Assembly: GCA_031772625.1 (NCBI GenBank)
Contig: CM062810.1
Span: 710,261,584-710,325,583, forward strand
Reading direction: 5' to 3'
Origin: Pinus tabuliformis
Taxonomy: Eukaryota; Streptophyta; Pinopsida; Pinales; Pinaceae
DNA length: 64,000 nt
In this document: positions 59,390-64,000 of the stretch, in pieces
How positions within the stretch are numbered: the first letter of the stretch is position 1
Layout: each line of letters starts with the position of its first letter
The notes under the pieces: generated by a model
Seen by the model: only the letters and a program-made list of their open reading frames with translations
What the model was told of the DNA's origin: nothing
Database searches by the model: none
Made by a program: the position numbers and the translations under genes

Positions 59390-60290
59390 GACCATGTGGG
59401 CCATATCATCGAGCCATGCCGGCCATACCAAGTGGGCACTATGGGCCATACCAATCAAGCACTACAGGCCATACCAATTAGATACTGTGGGCCATACCAA
59501 ATGGGGACTATAGGTTGTACCAACTGAGCACTATGGGCCATACCAACCAAGCACTAAGCAGGCCACCTCGGGTTATGCGAAGTATTGTCACTAAATGATC
59601 CATCCTGTGCCATGGGAACCGAGCCACCCTGGGCCATATGAACTAGGCCACATTGGGCCATGTGAACCAAGCCACATTAGGCCATGTGAATCAGGGGGCC
59701 ATGTGAACTGGGCCACTCCGGGCCATGTGAACCGGGCCTCCTTGGGCCATGTGAACTAGGCCACCCTTGGCCATATGAACCATGTAATGAGTGGGCCATC
59801 TGAGGAGGATATCTAGGCCATACGAACCATGTAATGAGTGGACCATCTGAGAGGGCTATTTGGGCCATACGAACCAAGTAATGAGTGGGCCATTCGAGCA
59901 GGCTATATGGGCCATTTAAACCATGAAATGAGAGGTCCATTTGAGTGATATATTTGTGCCATATGAACCATCTAATGAGAAAGCTATCTAGGACATACAA
60001 GCCATGTAATGAGCGAGCCATTTGAGAGGGCTATCTAGGTCATACGAACCATGTAATGAGCAGACCATCTGAGCGAGATATCTAGGCCATACAAACCATG
60101 TAATGAGTCAGCCATATGAGTGGGCTATCTGGGCCACGCGAACCATGTAATTGGTGGGCCATATGAGCGATCTATTTGGCCATATGAACCATGTAATAAG
60201 CGGGCCATCTGAGTGGAACATCTTGGCCATACAAACCATGTAATGAGTGGGCCATTTGAGCGAGATATTTGGGCCATACGAATCATGTAG
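59390..60290. repeat. GGCCAT-based minisatellite with changing period
   Basis: Three zones share the core GGCCAT. 59390-59560: about six units of 23-24 bp (GGCCATACCAANNNAGCACT). 59605-59790: about eight units of 24 bp (GGGCCATGTGAACTGGGCCA style). 59790-60290: about ten to eleven units of 47 bp, each joining a GGGCCATCTGAG half to a GGCCATACGAACCATGTAAT half plus GAGT. Minus-strand frames through it are artefacts of the repeat. Confidence 0.93.
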
Positions 60291-60299
60291 AGACAACCA

Positions 60300-62315
60300 T
60301 TGAACTTGACCATCGTTCCATGTGAGCCTCAACACAGAGATGTAATGAATTGTGTAATGTATAGTTGATCTTAGAAAATTACAATTCCAGTTCACACATC
60401 AAAATGTGGGCCTATAGGATTTTATGTGTGATCAAATCGTGTGAATCATTATAATGAGTGTGGGCCACATGTAAACCATAAATAATCGATCCACGACAAC
60501 CATAAACATACACATTTCTTAAATATAAGTCGAGCCATGAGATATATCAAGGGTGTAAGCCATCATATTTTTATCTTAATCAATTAAATGCAAACCACCA
60601 GGGGTTTATCTTAACCAATTCCAAGCAAATATATGTGATCATATATACCAAACAATCCACGAATAAAAAATAGACTTTCGCACCATTTCCTAGAGTTGAC
60701 CTCAGATCATTTTCATGGTACCCTACAAATACACTTTGGACTTTAATTTATAGCCATCAGAAGGATGCCAAAGGTGTCAAGCTGACATAACCATATTTTA
60801 AGTTGACCTTGAAATTTGGTGGGAAACTTAAAATTTAAATTCAAATTTGAATATAAGAGCAAATAAATTTTTTGCCAATTAATAATAATTACTTTTGAGT
60901 TTTACCCTTGGGGTTTAATGGATTTCCCAAGGGAAATTATTCCCATCGTTGCCCCATATTTTAACGCTCCCTCTCAACTAGGGAGGAATTTCCATCAACA
61001 ACATTAAGCCTTATCTAGGACATCTCATCATATCTATATCTCAATCACAAGGAAGACAAACAATTCTATCATCGATAAGGACCATCTAATATCATCTTAT
61101 AAAGGAAGAGGAATCCATAACCAATGGTAGGGGAGTTCAACCCTCCAAACCCTACCTGTCTTGAAGACATATCCCACAGTTATATCAATAAGACATCCAT
61201 CAAATCCAGATTTCGCTCTATATCCAATAACCAATTCAGTCAGATGAAGTAAAATCATCATTGACATCAAGTCATATCTTGTATCGACTCATTTCTTCCC
61301 ATCTCCAATTGTTGAACAATATTGATTCTAAAGAAGAATAATATGGCATCATAGGGGAGATAATTCTACTGCCCTCTATCCAATGAATCATCATAGGGGA
61401 GTTCCAACTTGACCCACATTAAAGGGGAGCCCAACTTAACCCTCTATCAATAGGTGAGATCAACTTACTACAAGGGAAAGGATCACACTCTGTCATATTG
61501 ATCTAGGACAATAGGCGATATCTACTCAAGGATCACACTTTGTCCAAATCTAGTGACAATAGGCAAGATCAACTTAAGGATCACACTTATTCCTATTATT
61601 TTTTGATCCCTCATCGAGACACTAAAGAGTCAAGTGGTAGAACACCTACATCCAAGACTTGAGAGATATTTGCTTACTAGTTCGGGTAAGGATCAAACCA
61701 TATCTCAAGTCACCTCTACCCATTAGCTAGATGGGGAGGTCCATCCCAACAAGCCCAACTTGTGGGTAAGATTCCAACTGGGGTATACTCATTAAAAGAA
61801 AAAATGGACAAGATCGACTCACCACATGAGTAAGGATACACACCCTATCATATTATCCATAGGTCCCTCAACCCTGGGAGCCATTACTGCTACATTCCTC
61901 ACCCTGAGAGCTCAACGAGGGGGGGAAGAGAACACTCAGTGTTCTTGATTAGTTATGACCCTTACCTAATGTCACATGAATCAATCCAAGTTTATCTCTA
62001 AATATTAGAAAATATGATGGAGCACCATTTCTTCTCTCTACAACATATCAAAGTGCTCATATCCAGCACCGGCTCAAATAACTCACAGAAGAGTTTAACC
62101 ACACTGCCTTATGCAGTAGTTTCAAGTAATAGTCCTCTTATTTCCTATTCATACTGGACATCAAATCAAATATTGTGTTAGAGAAAATACATATCATAAA
62201 GAATAGAATACCATAGTCATCCTTTCTCCCTCTCATATAGGAAGGCAACAAACACAAGCTTAAACTTGTCTCATACAACAACATTCTCTCAACCCATGAA
62301 GATGTCTTTGTTACA
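60300..62315. other. AT-rich non-coding region
   Basis: No gene recognised. At about 61480-61600 the phrase AAGGATCACACT(T/C)TGTC occurs three times, linked by GACAATAGGC. Elsewhere only simple AT-rich sequence. Confidence 0.55.
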
Positions 62316-62316
62316 G

Positions 62317-62358
<42 letters not shown>
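62317..62358. repeat. (TA)n microsatellite
   Basis: About 20 TA dinucleotides in an almost perfect run. Confidence 0.95.
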
Positions 62359-62359
<1 letters not shown>

Positions 62360-64000
62360 TATATTTCCAAACTCTATTTAGTTTGGGGTGAATTAATGCA
62401 AGGATCCATCATATCTAGCAACAATAATCCATCAATGCACTCTAGTATGCCACGATTCTAACAAAACACTTCTACACGAGAAGAGGTTCCTAAAATTTCT
62501 TTGGGTAAACCAGTCCTGTTAGCAATGAACTATTAGCACATAAATTTAATTAACAAAGAAAACATCAGATGATCATCAATCCAAGTTCAGGAGACTAGTT
62601 TTAATTTGCAATCATGGGTCTCCTATTCATCCATCTCAAAACTTCTGAGGAAGCCTCAATTTTATATTTATTATGAAAATAATAATGGGTGCAATGATCT
62701 CATCAAGGGTCTCTCCCTATGAATGGGAGGCTTCTATAGTCATCATAAATGGACCAAGATCATTGTTTCTTCATGACAAAGTCATATCAGTTCATGCAAA
62801 ATTGTCATATATTAGGTCCCAGAGTCAAACTATATTGGGTTCTCATATATATCATTGTCATGACAAGTAAATCATCTATTCAATTTGGCTTTGATGTATA
62901 TGTCATCAATCATCAAGGTATAATGTCATACAATCATGTTATGCAATCATTTCCATCAAAGTCCTAACATTATCAAATCAGGGCATCCATTAAGTCATCA
63001 TAGCAGTTACAATGTATCAAAGCCTTATTAAGATCAATAAGAAGAAAGTCAATAGATCATAAGTATCAATCTTACAACCACACTATTTCCATTAGGGTTA
63101 CCATACTCTTTACAAATATTGACAACAATATCAATAAACTGTATATCAAAGTCAATGTTTCTAGCTATGCTTTATCTTTAAACAACATCGGGATATCCAA
63201 ATATACTAGGAATCAAACGTACTCACATATGTATATGACTGTCATGCATTACTCAAGGGTGCTATATGAATTTTAACTTTTCTTAAGAGTAATTTTTTGT
63301 CATACCTTAGGGCTTAACTTGCCATCCCAATGTTACAGTTAAATCAAAGAATAATTTTGAAATAATTATGATATACTATACATACCTCATAATATTCAAA
63401 TACCTTAGCAACTTGTAGCAAACACACTTTGCCATCTCTCATATGTAACATAATACTCCCACATCCACCCAAGTAACCATGCCAATAGGGGTAAACATGA
63501 GAAGAGAGCCTACTATGATCAGATTCAACTTATTATGTGACCTTAAGGAAGTGGAATCGACAAAAACATCACACATAGTCATCCAACATCAGCAACAAAA
63601 CCCTCAGGAGACATGTCAACCACTCAGACAACTTGCCCCTCGGTCCCACTATTATTCTGAATCTCTTAGGCCATAGTCGATATCATGCTATGGGTAAGAG
63701 AGAGACCAAGAACCTAAATTCTCTCTCATGGGCTTGCTTGCCAGTGACTAGAAACCAAAATTTCATGTTCTGTGCCAGCAACCCCGAGATTTAAGCCAAT
63801 TTTTTAGGCCCAAAACCCATGCCACTGCCCAGAATGGAGTGATAGCTTAGAATTGGTAAAAATACAAGGAAATAATGATGCAAAAATAGTAAGTTGAACA
63901 AGACCATAACCAGACCCCTACTAGCCATGACAAGCTTTTCATCAAACATATCATCAACATGTAACCTATAGGGGTACACAACATGATTAAGTGTAGCAGG
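62359..64000. other. non-coding region to window end
   Basis: AT-rich with frequent TCATCA/CATCAT motifs. Short frames lack any family pattern. Nothing supported. Confidence 0.5.

Noticed and set aside
59390-60290. CRISPR-like repeat array
   Set aside because: Repeats are contiguous and degenerate without unique spacers, and the genome is a plant.
59677-60395. Minus-strand repetitive peptides (SHGPEWPSSHGP style)
   Set aside because: Translation of the minisatellite; 47 bp is not a multiple of three, so frames rotate and no real protein is expected.

Overview
The window looks like nuclear DNA of a plant with a very large, repeat-filled genome; a gymnosperm (conifer) is my best inference. 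The grounds are the recognisable host sequences, all plant-type (a complex-glycan GnTI, a CHX-family cation/H+ exchanger, an LPAT4/5-type acyltransferase), and the density of old Ty1/copia and Ty3/gypsy elements. I see no intact ordinary host gene, no rRNA or tRNA gene and no CRISPR array. Almost everything is a transposable-element fossil or a host-gene fragment.

Layout. 1-6533: minus-strand copia fossil (gag, primer-binding site, long LTR) interrupted by an AT-rich DNA-transposon-like insertion (1246-2405). 6544-7353: spacer with a striking GCGAT/ATCGC motif cluster. 7354-9724: an unrecognised, broken plus-strand reading region ending in a long coiled coil, then LTR-like non-coding DNA. 10640-12010: minus-strand gypsy pol fossil. 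12485-13131: one copy of an unknown dispersed repeat, X; its inverted partner lies at about 46885-47480. Between the two X copies sits the main feature of the window.

13132-43631 is a head-to-tail array of a unit of about 6.1 kb: three full units (A, B, C) and a partial fourth (D). Each full unit carries a primer-binding-site-like sequence, a Ty3/gypsy-type gag and, between gag and the next LTR end, intron-free fragments of two unrelated host genes. These are N-acetylglucosaminyltransferase I (Golgi N-glycan processing) and a CHX cation/H+ exchanger (membrane transport), joined by a CpG-rich linker and followed by an unrecognised ORF. The pattern (contiguous coding sequence, a GnTI block missing as if exons had been skipped, the same CHX end in all copies, and the array stopping exactly at an LTR terminus) suggests a gag-only LTR element that captured two host transcripts and was then amplified as an LTR-internal-LTR concatemer. 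Unit A is split by a complete-looking non-autonomous gypsy element (15658-23821) with 1054-bp LTRs about 0.8% diverged and a 5-bp target duplication.

43632-49320 holds further fossils: two converging retroelement ORF remnants, an LTR-like segment, X, a copia gag remnant, and a decayed LPAT4/5-like pseudogene (48880-49320). 50986-59130 is an old minus-strand LTR element with LTRs of about 1.9 kb. 59390-60290 is a GGCCAT-based minisatellite whose period changes from about 24 to 47 bp. The rest, to 64000, is AT-rich DNA with minor repeats and a (TA)n tract.
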